DNA of 64,000 nt, taken from the NCBI RefSeq assembly GCF_029852145.1, contig NC_079971.1, positions 7,435,697-7,499,696 on the forward strand, in the 5' to 3' direction. Below the pieces are notes generated by a model, which was not told where the DNA came from, did no database searches, and saw only the letters and a list, made by a program, of their open reading frames with translations. The DNA comes from Microplitis mediator (lineage: Eukaryota; Arthropoda; Insecta; Hymenoptera; Braconidae). The translations under genes and the position numbers were made by a program. How positions within the stretch are numbered: position 1 is the stretch's first letter; each line of letters starts with the position of its first letter. Shown one piece after another: positions 12,502 through 23,626 of this stretch.

Positions 12502-12681
12502 TTTGAATCCAGTGTAAGGTTCCAAGTAGCGCAGACAGTTTTAGGCTGTCAAAAAAATTTATTTTGAAAGGACAAGAAAAATTTTTTTTTTGTCTCAAAG
12601 CCAAGATTTTTTTTAGAAGACATGAGTGTTGGTCCTAGAAGTCATAGAAAATTTTTATTCTTTATCCCGTTTTGAAAAAAA

Positions 12682-12880
12682 TGAGTGTAAATGTAGACAT
12701 CAGACAAATTTAAAACTATAAATAAATAGAGTAAATAATTAAAAAAATAATATTTATAAAAAATGCACTTATTAATTTCAAAATTTTTTAAATGTGTATT
12801 TTTAAAAATTTTATTTTATTAATTATTTACTCTATTTATTACTAATTTTAAATTTGTCTGATGTCTGCTATATTCACAGT
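12682..12880. repeat. GAGTGTGAATGTAGCAGACATCAGAC palindromic MITE, copy 1
   Basis: The left end GACATCAGACAAATTT and right end AAATTTGTCTGATGTC are inverted copies; TAAATAGAGTAAATAATT and its complement continue inward. Copies at 27376-27570, 52453-52657 and 61926-62132 share the same ends and about 200 bp length. Confidence 0.8.
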
Positions 12881-12891
12881 CATTTGAAAAA

Positions 12892-13099
12892 ATGATACTG
12901 AAGTTAGCAGACGTCTAATAATTTTTGGATATTATTTTAGACAGTAAATTATAAAAAAAAAAAAAATTGACAAAATTGCACTTGTAGTTTTTTAAATTCT
13001 CTACAAGTGCATATTTTTATTTTTGTTTTTTTTTTTTCTGATTGATTTGTTGAAAAAGAAATCCAAAAATTTTTAATTATCTGATAACTTCAGAATCAT
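12892..13099. repeat. ATGATACTGAAGTTAGCAGAC MITE, copy 1
   Basis: It starts ATGATACTGAAGTTAGCAGA and ends TAACTTCAGAATCAT, about 208 bp, with A- and T-rich interior and a repeated CACTTGTAGTTTTTTAAA word. Other copies are the triple array at 20409-21012 and the copy at 49885-50095; a fragment lies near 18900-19015. Confidence 0.75.
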
Positions 13100-14017
13100 T
13101 TGGAAAAAGTAATCTCAAGTGACAAGTCGTTTAAGTGACACTTGATAATTATTTGTAATTTACTTTTTGTCGTCACTTGTATCAAGTCTTTTATGCAGAT
13201 ACTTTTTTTATGACGTAAATTTCTGATTTGTCAATATTTTGGTGCCTTATCGATACGTCAAAAAACCACTTTAAGATGCCTCTTAAAAGGACTAGATAAA
13301 TTTTTTTTTTTGTCAGAAAATTATACATTTATCATTTTTGAGATTAAAAGGAAATTCATATAAATAAAATTGAATTTATGTTAGTAATGGAAATCTACTT
13401 TTTTGTTTTTTTAAACTTTTATTATTGTTAACTTGTAATTTTACAATAAATATTTATCAAATATATGTAATTCAAAATCTTTTCTGTAAGAAAAAGGATT
13501 TTTTTAGTTTTTGAACTTTCTGGCGTTCAGTCGATGAAATAATAAATTTCTTCAGCAATCATCCCTTGAACAGTCATCGATGATTAATAATTTATTACTT
13601 AAACATAAGATTTATAAAAAAAAAAAAAAAAACACCCACAATTTTCGATCTTTGTTATTTTTACCGTATTAGTGATAATTATTGTTTTTCTGTTATAAGT
13701 ATTTTTAAATTATTGCTAAAGAGAACAATATGATATTTTAAGTATTTTCAAGTACTAAAATTCCGAAACAATAAAAAGATTAAACTCCTCAGGATGAGAC
13801 TAGATTTTAAATTTGTAGGATAGACAGTAATATTTTTACGAAAGAAAATGTTGATTAAAAATTTAAATTTGAAAAAAATATTAAAGTGTCAAAATTCCAC
13901 TCTTTTACAAATATTTTATATATTTTTTTTTACACAACAGTGGCCAATTTTTTAGAGCCACTACATTTTTATTTTATTCTACTTTTTGATAAAAAAAAGA
14001 ATTTTTTTTAAATATCT

Positions 14018-14135
14018 ACTCCATTTCGGAGTTTTAATGTTAAAATAAACTCCTGTGTGAACTTCACTCCGAGAGGATGAAATAAATAAAAAATTATTCA
14101 CCCCGCATTTAATCCGAAAAATTTTTACCGTAATT
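14018..14135. repeat. Fragment of the CGGAGT-rich MITE family
   Basis: Contains CATTTCGGAGTTTTAATGTT and a run of CTCCGAGAGGATGAAATAAAT followed by CCCCGCATTTAATCCGAAAA, as in the full copies. Only one end is present. Confidence 0.6.
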
Positions 14136-14415
14136 AAAAAATAACATCAACATTGATTTGTTTTTCAGACATTATAAATAGTTCGAAAAAAAAAAATTAT
14201 GAATAAATTAATTGAGAAAAAATTCACAAAAAAACAACATCACTTTCCAGAGTTAAAGATGAAAAAATTCTAAACAATTCAAAATTATGCCCCATAAATA
14301 TCACATAATTATTAATGAAATTGAATTTCTTTTTTTTTTTATATCTTTTATATCAGAATAATTATGTAAAAATTAGTATATCTTAAAACATTACATAGCT
14401 AAAAAATAGCTTACG

Positions 14416-14493
<78 letters not shown>

Positions 14494-14494
14494 G

Positions 14495-14571
<77 letters not shown>
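14416..14571. repeat. (ATT)n microsatellite, about 155 bp
   Basis: About 50 ATT units with a single GTTTTT interruption near 14493. In one reading frame of the minus strand it gives a run of more than 50 Asn codons, but no coding context surrounds it. Confidence 0.95.
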
Positions 14572-15129
14572 TATATTGAAATCTTTAACGAATAACAATT
14601 TATCTAGATAAAACAATTGTCGCAGTACTTGAGCATAATTTATATGTATAATATATATATTTTACTTTACAAAGATTGCTCTAGTTAAAAATTTATCAAA
14701 TTTAATTATTAAAGCTAGACATATTATTTCAAACTTCCCTTCTTTGAAATTTAAATCACAAATATTTTTTCATTATACAGCATTTGTAATAAATGTTGTC
14801 CAACTGTCATTAAATTTACAGTTTTAAACGTAAAAAAATAAATAGAAAATTTTCATAACCGTGATTTTATATTCAACAAATTAAAAAATTTTAAACATTT
14901 AAATTTACAAAAAAAGTATGTATATTTTAAATATCTTAATATAGTTACAAAAATATAAGTAACCAAATAAAAAATTTTTTAATAAATTTTTATCTTTTTT
15001 CCCTCACTGTTTCATATTTTGTTTTTTATAATACATCTTTACAAACATTTTTTAATGATTAAAAAAATAAAATATATATTTATATTTATATAGTAAAAAT
15101 AATTTCATTTTACGAATATTACAATGCTG

Positions 15130-18100
15130 TCATCGTTTATGAAAATTCGATTCGATTGTAACCAAATGATCCGTCGTGGAATTGTCGCAACTTTGAGAAC
15201 TACATTGGGAAGACGTTTGAATTTTTATATGGCAAAAAGTACTAGATGTATTATCAACAATTTGTTCAAGGCTAGATTGTTTTTTGTTACTAGTAGTTTC
15301 ATAATCAGTAGTAGTAGTAGTAGTAGTAGTAGTAGGATTATTACTAATAGCAGCAGCTCCACCAACAGCACCAGCTTTACGTTTAAGACAATTAGCTTCA
15401 TGTTTCATAGGAGTAGCAAAAGATGATCTCGTTTTTCGTGGCTGATAATCCGGCATTGCTTGCATCCTCTCCAACGCCGCATGAAGTGGCAGCAAACCCA
15501 CAGCGAAAGGTATCTCTTTGCTCATCGAATACTCAGGTATCATCGTCGCAGTCTCATGATTTTCCATAACATCAGACATGTCACCCCACAACGCACGTTC
15601 TACTGTCGCAATAGTATTTAATTTAACCGGAGAACATCCATCAGTATCCAAAGATTCGATCTTTGTCATCTTTACAGTTTTCTTAAATTTACTCCGTGAC
15701 TTTTCGTCTTTTATTTTTGACAAACGACGAGAACTACCAGCACTCTTAGACGTAAGTTTATTATTTCGAGACCGGGAATTATTATTTACACTTTTTTTCG
15801 ACACAGTATTTTCATCGGGTACGCTACCATTAGTTGATGATTCTTTTTTGCGTTTACTTTTAGTTAATGATTTACTCAAGCTCTTAAATACGTTATGTTT
15901 GTCCTTAATCTTTTGAGTTTCCTCATTATTATTATTGTTGTTATTATTACTATGATTATTATTAACAGAATCATCAGTTTCTAGTTGATTAAGACGAACA
16001 CTTCGTCTCAATATTGGGGTTCGTCCCATAGAAATGTTGTCATTGTCGACGGAAAATAATTCTTTAATCTGACGTATGCTTTTGTGATTGGGAATAATCG
16101 ATTTCTCCCCGTCTATTTCTTCGTAAATAATTCTCTGTCGATCTCTTATCAATGCATTAGTTTGATTTACTGTATTACCTATTATATAATGAATGTTATC
16201 GGTATTTAAACTCCAAACTTTGTCTGTTGCGTTCATATCTAAAGCTAAGGACGGTAGGGTAATCGGTGTTGTATCACAGGATAAATCATCTGACAAATCT
16301 ATACAATCAGTTGGCTGTGATCTAGTCAATAAATCAGATGTATTCAGTAACGCAGTTTTTCTACAATCCGTTAATTTTCGTTTTTTGTACGTATAAACTT
16401 TTGAACACTCGCCGACTCTACTAGGAAGGTCTGATAAATCTAAATTACTTTCTAAATTTTTGTTTTTATGCGAACAAGTTTTTTCATGTTCTTTATCGGT
16501 ATTAGTTGATAAATCATTTAAAATTGTATTATTATTCGCTAATTGTGGCTGATTGTCACCATTCGTTTTATTATTTAGTAGGCTAAAATTTTTTAAATTA
16601 CTAACGTTACGTTGGAAATGATTTTTTGACTGATTTTCATTTGATCGGGTGGCTAATTCGTTTGTACTTTCAATCATATCGTAAAATATTGCAGCTTCAT
16701 GTTCATTATCTAGGGTTGGATGTCCTAATTCTACTGATGTTTGTTTTAATTCTGGCGGTGTGTGCTCTAGTTCCGCTGGTTGATCAGATTTTGAAATCTT
16801 ATTGTCGGATGATTCAGTTGATGACTTTTCAGTAGATTCTCTGCCGCTCAATTTAACTTGAACGCAATTACGAATTGGACTAACAGTGTCACTTAAATCT
16901 TTGTCTGATTTTGATGATTTATCGGTATCATCGATATAATTTTTTGTTGACATCATACATTTGACAATTGACTCGAGATCTTTTACCTGCAAAAATAAAT
17001 ATTAATTCTTTAAATATTATTTATGATTAGTCAGATTTAATTATTGTCAAGGTAACAACTACTGACACTATGGACATGTTCAGAAATTCACTCTGGGAGA
17101 AAGATGCGACTTCTACGGTCACAAGTATGATTTGGTTTAATTAGATGAAGTATTTGAGTACCATACTGCGTTCATAAACTTTACGGAGAAGGTAAATGCA
17201 GAATCAGGTATTCTTTCTTTTCTTTAGTTTTAATTATACGACGTGACTTTCCATTTACTGACCATCTAGTTACATATTTATCAACCTCCAGAGTATTTAT
17301 CTGAACACGTCTTATATTTTATTACTTTTTCATGACACCAGCATAGAAACTTCGTTCTAGTGTCTCTACTATTACCGCTATTTTTCTGAGCAAAAAAAAA
17401 TAATTCTTTATTTATTAATATCGTACGCCAATCGGCTGTATACAACTGGTTACGATATAGTCACAAATATAAGGAAAACTATGATTTGAAAGTAGAAACA
17501 TATTCAATTATAATTAAACTTTGACGTTTTTGACTGAGGAAAGAAAAAACTTGATTAATTATTTTGAAGATTTTTAATATTTGAGTGAAAAGCCGGAAGA
17601 GATCCAGCAAAAAAATCGATGTCTGAATTTAACTCGTTGACTTGGTTAGCTATTCTATTGTACGGTCCATTATTTACGTAGCTTTTATTAGATCTTAGCG
17701 TGTTAATTATTCGATTGCTCCTGAGACACGGTTTATTACAGACTATACCAAAGTCTCCTAGTATATCATATTATTCTGTGAAGAATTCGCGGATTGAATC
17801 CGAAGTGGGTAACTGTGTATTTATTTAATCTCCTTAGAGTAAAATTCACTGTAAAGAAAAGTTTATTTCAATTTTTAAACTACGGTATGTGAATGCAGAT
17901 TTAAATAAAACCTGTAATTACTCCGAATTCACTTCCGATTTTTTTTTGGGTCCAAGTTTTCTCTGAATTACTAAATTCAAGGTTTGTATAAAATTTATAA
18001 ATTTACCATTTTAATTAAGTACTGCTCCAATTTGTATTACGATTTGAAACATCAATTTAGTTAATTAAATTATAGACAAGTCTACGGTTTCCGTGGCGCC

Positions 18101-19443
18101 ACCAAATGATCGCGAATTCTTGTAGAACTCGACGAAATAAGACTTTTTTTCACATAGCTATAACTTCTTCCAAAATGGACTAATTCAGACGTTTTTTTTT
18201 CAAAATTTTTGTCTTCAAATGCACTTTCCGGAGAAAAATACAAAAAATTAAATATATTAAAATCTATGAAATATTTCACTTTTTTGAAAAAATCGCATTT
18301 TTCTCGAAATCCATTTTTCTCAAAAACTAAGCGATATTGAAAAATTTTATTCTTTAAGAAAGTCTTATTTCGGCGAGTTTTCCCCAAATTATACAACAAA
18401 ACAAACTGATACTATTACCCAATTGACTATGGAAATATCGTAATAAACATAATTTATTAATTATTACTTACTTTAAAAACATGTGCAGCTTCTAACAATG
18501 GTTTTAAATGGCAATGAGCTATTGTAGTTTCCCCACAATACATAAATTCAACCATCGCTTTAAGAATATCAAAGTCCAAGTCTTTCAACAATATTATTGG
18601 CTCTTGACCTAAATCTTGCTCCAGCATTTCCTAAATAAACAAATTATCAATATATATTATCTATTATATAATTAAATAATATTTCATCAATTATTTAACT
18701 GATGATAAATTTATTATAAAAGGAGAGAAATTTTATAACTCATCAGCTAATTATTGTACCAGGAAGTCAATACAAATTTTTGTCAAAAATTGAAAGCTCT
18801 ACAAAAGATCTCTTTTTTTTTTAGCAAAAAATGATCTCTACATATTTGTATTTAAATGTCAGTATCTTATGAATAATCGTGTTCTGACCATTTAAATATA
18901 AAGAAAAACTAAAAATATGTGCATGTAGAAAATGTGTAGGTGAAATTTTTTTTATAATTTATCGTTTATAAAAAAATCGGAAAATTATTAGACGTCGGCC
19001 AACTTCAGAATCATATCATTTCCGGTTTTAAAAATGGTCAGAACACAATTTTCCTTATTTAAATGTAAATAAATGACAGATCTTTTGCCTACAAGTCATA
19101 TATATACAAATAAACTTTTGAGTACATGGTATTTTTTGACTATCAGGTAAAATAAAATACATGGTGACAAAATTTTTAATAACTCCATCATGAGATCCAT
19201 GGCAAGTCCGATTTCCAAAGAAATCAACCTAAAAAGTAAAAGTAAATCACATAAATTTATACATACCTCAAAATAAAAACTACATGAAGCCAGTACTAAT
19301 TTATGTACACGTAATTTTTGTTCTTGACAAATTAAAGTAACATCCACAAGTGCTTGTTTAGCTAATAAACCACTAAATCTCTCCGTGATGCTCGCGGCAT
19401 GGCCTGACCACTGCAGAATATATTCTTTGCTCGTCTCATTCAT
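15130..19443 (-). CDS. BTB/POZ-domain nuclear protein, 730 aa, 3 exons
   Basis: Coding exons: 19443-19267, 18630-18472, 16986-15130. All junctions are phase 0 and have GT-AG borders. Residues about 10-112 form a BTB/POZ domain: QALVDVTLICQEQKLRVHKL, LASCSFYFEEML, IILLKDLDFDILKAMVEFMY, CGETTIAHCHLKPLLEAAHV, the pattern of insect TTK-type BTB proteins. The remaining 600 residues are low-complexity, rich in Ser, Asn, Thr and Lys, with basic stretches (KSLTKSKRKKE) likely to act as nuclear signals, a DCIDLSDDLS segment resembling a SUMO-interaction motif, and a better ordered block IPFAVGLLPLHAALERMQAM near residue 600. No zinc finger is present in this isoform, so DNA binding would need a partner or an unseen alternative exon. 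The ATG at 19443 is preceded by TTTTCACAG, which may be the acceptor of a 5' UTR intron. Confidence 0.88.
17073..17312. repeat. PIF/Harbinger-like MITE in BTB gene intron 2, copy 1
   Basis: The left end GGACATGTTCAGAAATTCAC and right end, reverse complemented, GACGTGTTCAGATAAATACT match, and CACTCTGGGAG/CTCCAGAGT words follow inward. The family resembles the cleaner copy at 24382-24523, which carries 3-bp TAG duplications. Confidence 0.6.
17775..17950. repeat. CGGAGT-family MITE remnant in BTB gene intron 2
   Basis: Contains GCGGATTGAATCCGAAGTG, a TTTATTTAATCTCCTTAGAG block and AATTACTCCGAATTCACTTC, in the order seen in complete copies, but diverged and without intact ends. Confidence 0.6.
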
Positions 19444-20408
19444 TGCTATTTCTGTGAAAACCTCTAATCGAGGACACCATCTTATAATAAATTCATATAT
19501 ATATACATATACATGCATATCAACATCAAATTAAACTCATGATGTAGGTTTAGTTTTTCAACAGATTTTTTAAAATTCATCATTAAAAAATATGAAAAAA
19601 TTTATTTAGCATATATATTATATATATACTTGGAAAAATTAATTAAATTTTTATTCAACGGAACCTGTGGTTGAAAAACTAAACTTAGATCATTTGCTCC
19701 AAGTTTATTATTATTATTATTATTTTTTTTTTTTGTTACCTATATGAAAAATAATGAACTCCAAGTTGATTGTCACTAAAGCAATTAAAGCTCGACAAAT
19801 AATAATTATTTAATGTTTGTGACGAATATTCGCCGTCATCGGGTACGAATTTTCGACAGTCTCTTGATAACTTGTAAAATATTCTTGTAACATTATACCA
19901 GCTGAGAAAGTTATCTCAGTTGTTATATTTTGTATACGATGTCTAAGTGTCTATGTCAGTATTTGCTAATTTTACAGATGCTACTGATAATTATGATCAT
20001 GATTGCGATAACACAATAATAAAATTAATAATGAAGACGTTAATGATATTGTTGGATGAAAATTATGAGACAATCTCACCCATTTTTTTTTTATATTATA
20101 CACACACAAGTTGATCATCACAAACAAGCAATCAGGGCAAGCTTTCGACGTTTTGTAAACGGCAACGTATATTTAAGTATATATATATTTTAGTATACAG
20201 AATTCTTGTCTGTATGATTATGATTTTACAAGAGGGTCGAAGGGAGCAGACTCGAACAGCCAATGTTTTTTTTTTCTTTTTTTTGTCATAATTATTGAGA
20301 ACTCTGATGTTGTAACGAATCGCTGACAGATGTCATTGCTTGGAAATTGAGCGGTTAATTCAAATTCTGGCCGTGCATAAGACTTAAATCTCTTATAATC
20401 ATGAAATT

Positions 20409-21012
20409 ATGATCCTGAAGTTAGCAGACAGTTAGTAATTTTTGGATTTTTTTTTTTCAAGTCAATTACAAAAAAAAAAAAAAAATCTAAAAATATGCAC
20501 GTGCAGAAAATTTAAAAAACTACAGGTGCAATTTTTTCAAATATTTTTTTTTTACAGATTATCGTCTAAAAAAAAATTCAAAAATTATTAGACGTCTGCT
20601 AACTATGATCCTGAAGTTAGCAGACATTTAGAAATTTTTGAATTTTCGTATTTCAACAAATCAATTGCAAAAAAATAAAATAAAAATATACACATGTAGA
20701 AAATTTTAAAAACTACAGGTGCAATTTTTTGAAATATTTTTTTTTTATGTTTTATCGTCTAAAAAAAAATCCAAAAATTATTAGACGTCTGCTAACTTCA
20801 GTACCATCATGAAATTAACTGACAGTTAACAATTTTCGGAGTTTTTTTTTTTTTTTTAACAAATCAATGACAAAAATATAAAATATAAAAATATGCACGT
20901 GCAGAAAATTTAAAAAACTATAGGTGCAATTTTTTCAAATATTTTTTTCTTTGTAATTTATCGTTTTAAAATAAATCCAAAAACTTTTAGACGTCGGCTA
21001 ACTTCAATATCA
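20409..21012. repeat. Three tandem copies of the ATGATACTGAAGTTAGC MITE
   Basis: Units begin at about 20409, 20604 and 20812, each close to 200 bp and each carrying ATGCACGTGCAGAAAATTTA or a near copy, a CTACAGGTGCAATTTTTT block and a TTATTAGACGTCTGCTAACT end. Adjacent units share one terminal sequence, so the array probably arose by unequal exchange or repeated insertion into the element's own end. Confidence 0.8.
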
Positions 21013-21017
21013 TAAAT

Positions 21018-21200
21018 CTTTTAGATTTGGTCATTAACCAGACGTGGGTTCGAATCTTAGTGGAGTAGAAAGAATTTTTTAGACACAAAGTGAAGTGTGA
21101 GGTCTTTCGGTCCGGAGATTCGTCTCGTCACCGACCCTTGAATTTAATCTGGTGAAAAGTGAATTTTATTTGATTTAAAAAAAAAAATTTGAATTTGAAT
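21018..21200 (+). mobile_element. SINE-like element with tRNA-type B box and GAATTT tail
   Basis: The segment TGGTCATTAACCAGACGTGG is followed directly by GGTTCGAATCTTA, a near-consensus RNA polymerase III B box. After about 150 bp of unique body the sequence ends in an A run and GAATTTGAATTTGAATTT repeats, a simple-repeat tail as found on SINEs. An A box is less clear. The assignment is an inference from these parts. Confidence 0.45.
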
Positions 21201-21886
21201 TTGAATTCGACTAAATTGACCGGGCATAGGATTGCCAGAGGCCTAATTATAAATATATGTACCTTAGAAAAAAAAACGAGGTCTAAAAATGGGTCAAAAT
21301 GGAGATTTGGGCCGTTTACTCCACAGTAAAATCTACAATTATTAATCTATAGAGCTCCCTGTTTCAAAAATCGTATAGAATCCAATATATTCTCATGAAT
21401 TCTCATAAAGGTTTTATGAAAATAAGTTCTATTAGAAAGTGCTAAAGTTAATTATAGGCCTGATACATACAGCTATAAAAATCTATCGTTTTTTTTTAAG
21501 CAGGACAATAAATTTGCTGGAAAATAGAAATTGATCCCCCGGGTCGACGTAAAATTCACGAGATTTAAATCCTTGAAAAAACTTCTGTGTCTTCGGGATC
21601 TGGATGATTTAATTATCTGTCATCGGGAATCTGCATCATAGACATTCACCCGTTTTTCTCATAAAAGATCGACTTTCTTCCTTCTACTCAACGCAGGAAT
21701 TTAAACTTTCGCTGCAGCTATGGTGGAAAATTGTTGTTACTCAAGAATGAATGTATATCTATATAGTATTTAAGTTAAATTTCGAATCATTTCTAATTGA
21801 CTTGAATCATTTTTTTAAACCAGATCCTCGTCAGTTCCAGGTTGATTTCATATTATTATAATAAATTAAAAAATAATAAGTGTCTT

Positions 21887-22037
21887 CCCTGATTTAAAAA
21901 AATGATTAAAAATGATTTCACACGTTAAATGTCCATAAGAGACAGGATTAGAAATGATTTGAAGGATTAAAAAGTATTTAAAATGATTAAAAAACAAATC
22001 ATTTTAAATACTTTTTAATCATTTTTTTTAATCAGGG
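21887..22037. repeat. 151-bp MITE with CCCTGATT ends
   Basis: The left end CCCTGATTTAAAAAAATGAT and right end ATCATTTTTTTTAATCAGGG are inverted copies, and TTAAAAAGTATTTAAAATGA with its complement forms an inner stem. TT lies on both sides. Confidence 0.65.
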
Positions 22038-22808
22038 TTATAATAAACTTTACATATCTATCGTAATTAAAATATAAAATCTTTTAATAGAATATAACAA
22101 GCAGGAAAAAAAGAGTTAAATAAATAGATTCATAAGTATACTGATTAGTATGAAGAAAGATTTGCAAACAAAGATAAGACATTAAATAAATTTATTAGAA
22201 TGACAAACGCAAATAAAATGATCTAATAATTTGAATAAACATAAAATAAGTATATATAGTATACGGAAGTTTAAATATATACATGAGAAATTTTTTTATT
22301 TATCATCAATACCATTACAGAAATATAATTCGTTTTCTTATAAAAATGAATATTACTTGTAATTTATATCAAATCTAAAAATAAATTCAAATAGTAAAAT
22401 ATTAATATCGCACGACTAGAGTATTTTGTTTTTACTCAAGCTTAAAAATATATTTTTTAATAATAATTATTACAACAAATTTAATTACTAGTATTAAATA
22501 ATAACAAATAAATCAAACATGATAATTTTATAGTAGTAAAAAACTTAAAATAGTTATTTATAAAATAAAAATTAAATATTAATATTCATCATGTTGATTA
22601 AAAAAAAATTTAACAAGAGTATCAGTCTGATCAATTAATTGATTTGTTTTTTATGTAAAAATAGTTAATAACAAAAATTATACAATCAGTAATTAACGAT
22701 TAATATCATAGTGTATAAAAATATCCTGCTAAAAGTTATACATATATTTATTTTAAAAATATCACTTATTTGATTATCAAAATGGTTAATAATTATAAAA
22801 TTCTTTTT

Positions 22809-23545
22809 CATGACACCAGCATCGAAACTTAAAGTTTCAGTGTCTTCAGGAAACGCATCAATTGCGAATGCCTTCAGTCAGCGGGCAGAAACAAACTTGT
22901 TTTGACCCTTGGGAAGAAATATTAGTATATTACACACCCAGGAAGTAAAGTAGGAGATTCGAACCCACGTGTATAAGCGCATGCGCCATTCTTTTCAGAA
23001 TCAGTTGCAAAAATTTAAACTTTTGGGCACAGATCTGGTGAAAAATCGCATACACACCACAGAAGATATTAAGGCAGTGTTACAATTCTAATCACAACAT
23101 CTCTACACAAGGGAAGTAGCTACAACTCTACTCACTCATAACTTTACTCAGCCTCAACTCTACTAACAGTTTTTTTACTCATGCTATTTAAACTCTGATT
23201 CTTGTCATTTGTTTAATAGTAATTTCAGACCATTAATTTTCGTTACATAAATGACAGTTCTGTGATTAAGTTTTATAAAAATTAGTGTCAATAATAAATA
23301 GTATTTATAGTTTCTGCTTAATTATAAATTGCAAATGACAATTTAATAGTTGATGACACCATTGGTCTTTAATTAACTTGTTTCTGACTGGCTGCTGACT
23401 GAAACTTTGTTTCAATACAGGTAATCATAAAAAATCTAGTGTGTAACTCGAAATGAAACAGGATTCCAGACTGCGGGTGTCGGCAAACTTCACCCTGGTC
23501 TGAAATTATTTTGTTTCATCCCTCGTCACACAATATACTATTAAT
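22809..23545 (-). repeat. Composite hairpin-plus-TIR repeat, copy 2 (inverted)
   Basis: It reads as the reverse complement of the unit at 2336-2941: TTCATGACACCAGCATCGAA at 22809 onward, and the hairpin with ACAATATACTATTA at its right end. A partly palindromic AGTATATTACACACCC segment with a GATTCGAACCCACG word sits inside near 22920-22985. Confidence 0.7.
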
Positions 23546-23626
23546 GTAACAATTGTTAGTAAATTATTTAAAAAATATTATATAATTAATTTTATGTATA
23601 AATAAATCTATATGTATATAATTAAT

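Larger units (their letters stand above)
12521..13290. repeat. CCAAGTAGC element split by two later MITE insertions
   Basis: The left part (12521-12681) begins TCCAAGTAGC and matches the family seen at 29150, 31354 and 56613. It stops after TTTTGAAAAAA. The family sequence resumes at about 13100 with CAAGTGACAAGTCG and runs to about 13290. Between them sit two other elements (12682-12880 and 12892-13099). The usual GCTACTTGGG right end is not present, so this copy is also truncated. Confidence 0.7.

Noticed and set aside
14383..14616. Open frame with a run of more than 50 Asn
   Set aside because: It is a translation of the (ATT)n microsatellite, with no flanking coding sequence or splice context.
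22950..22985. GATTCGAACCCACG word resembling a tRNA B box on the minus strand
   Set aside because: No A box or stem structure surrounds it; it lies in a palindromic repeat, so a tRNA gene is not supported.
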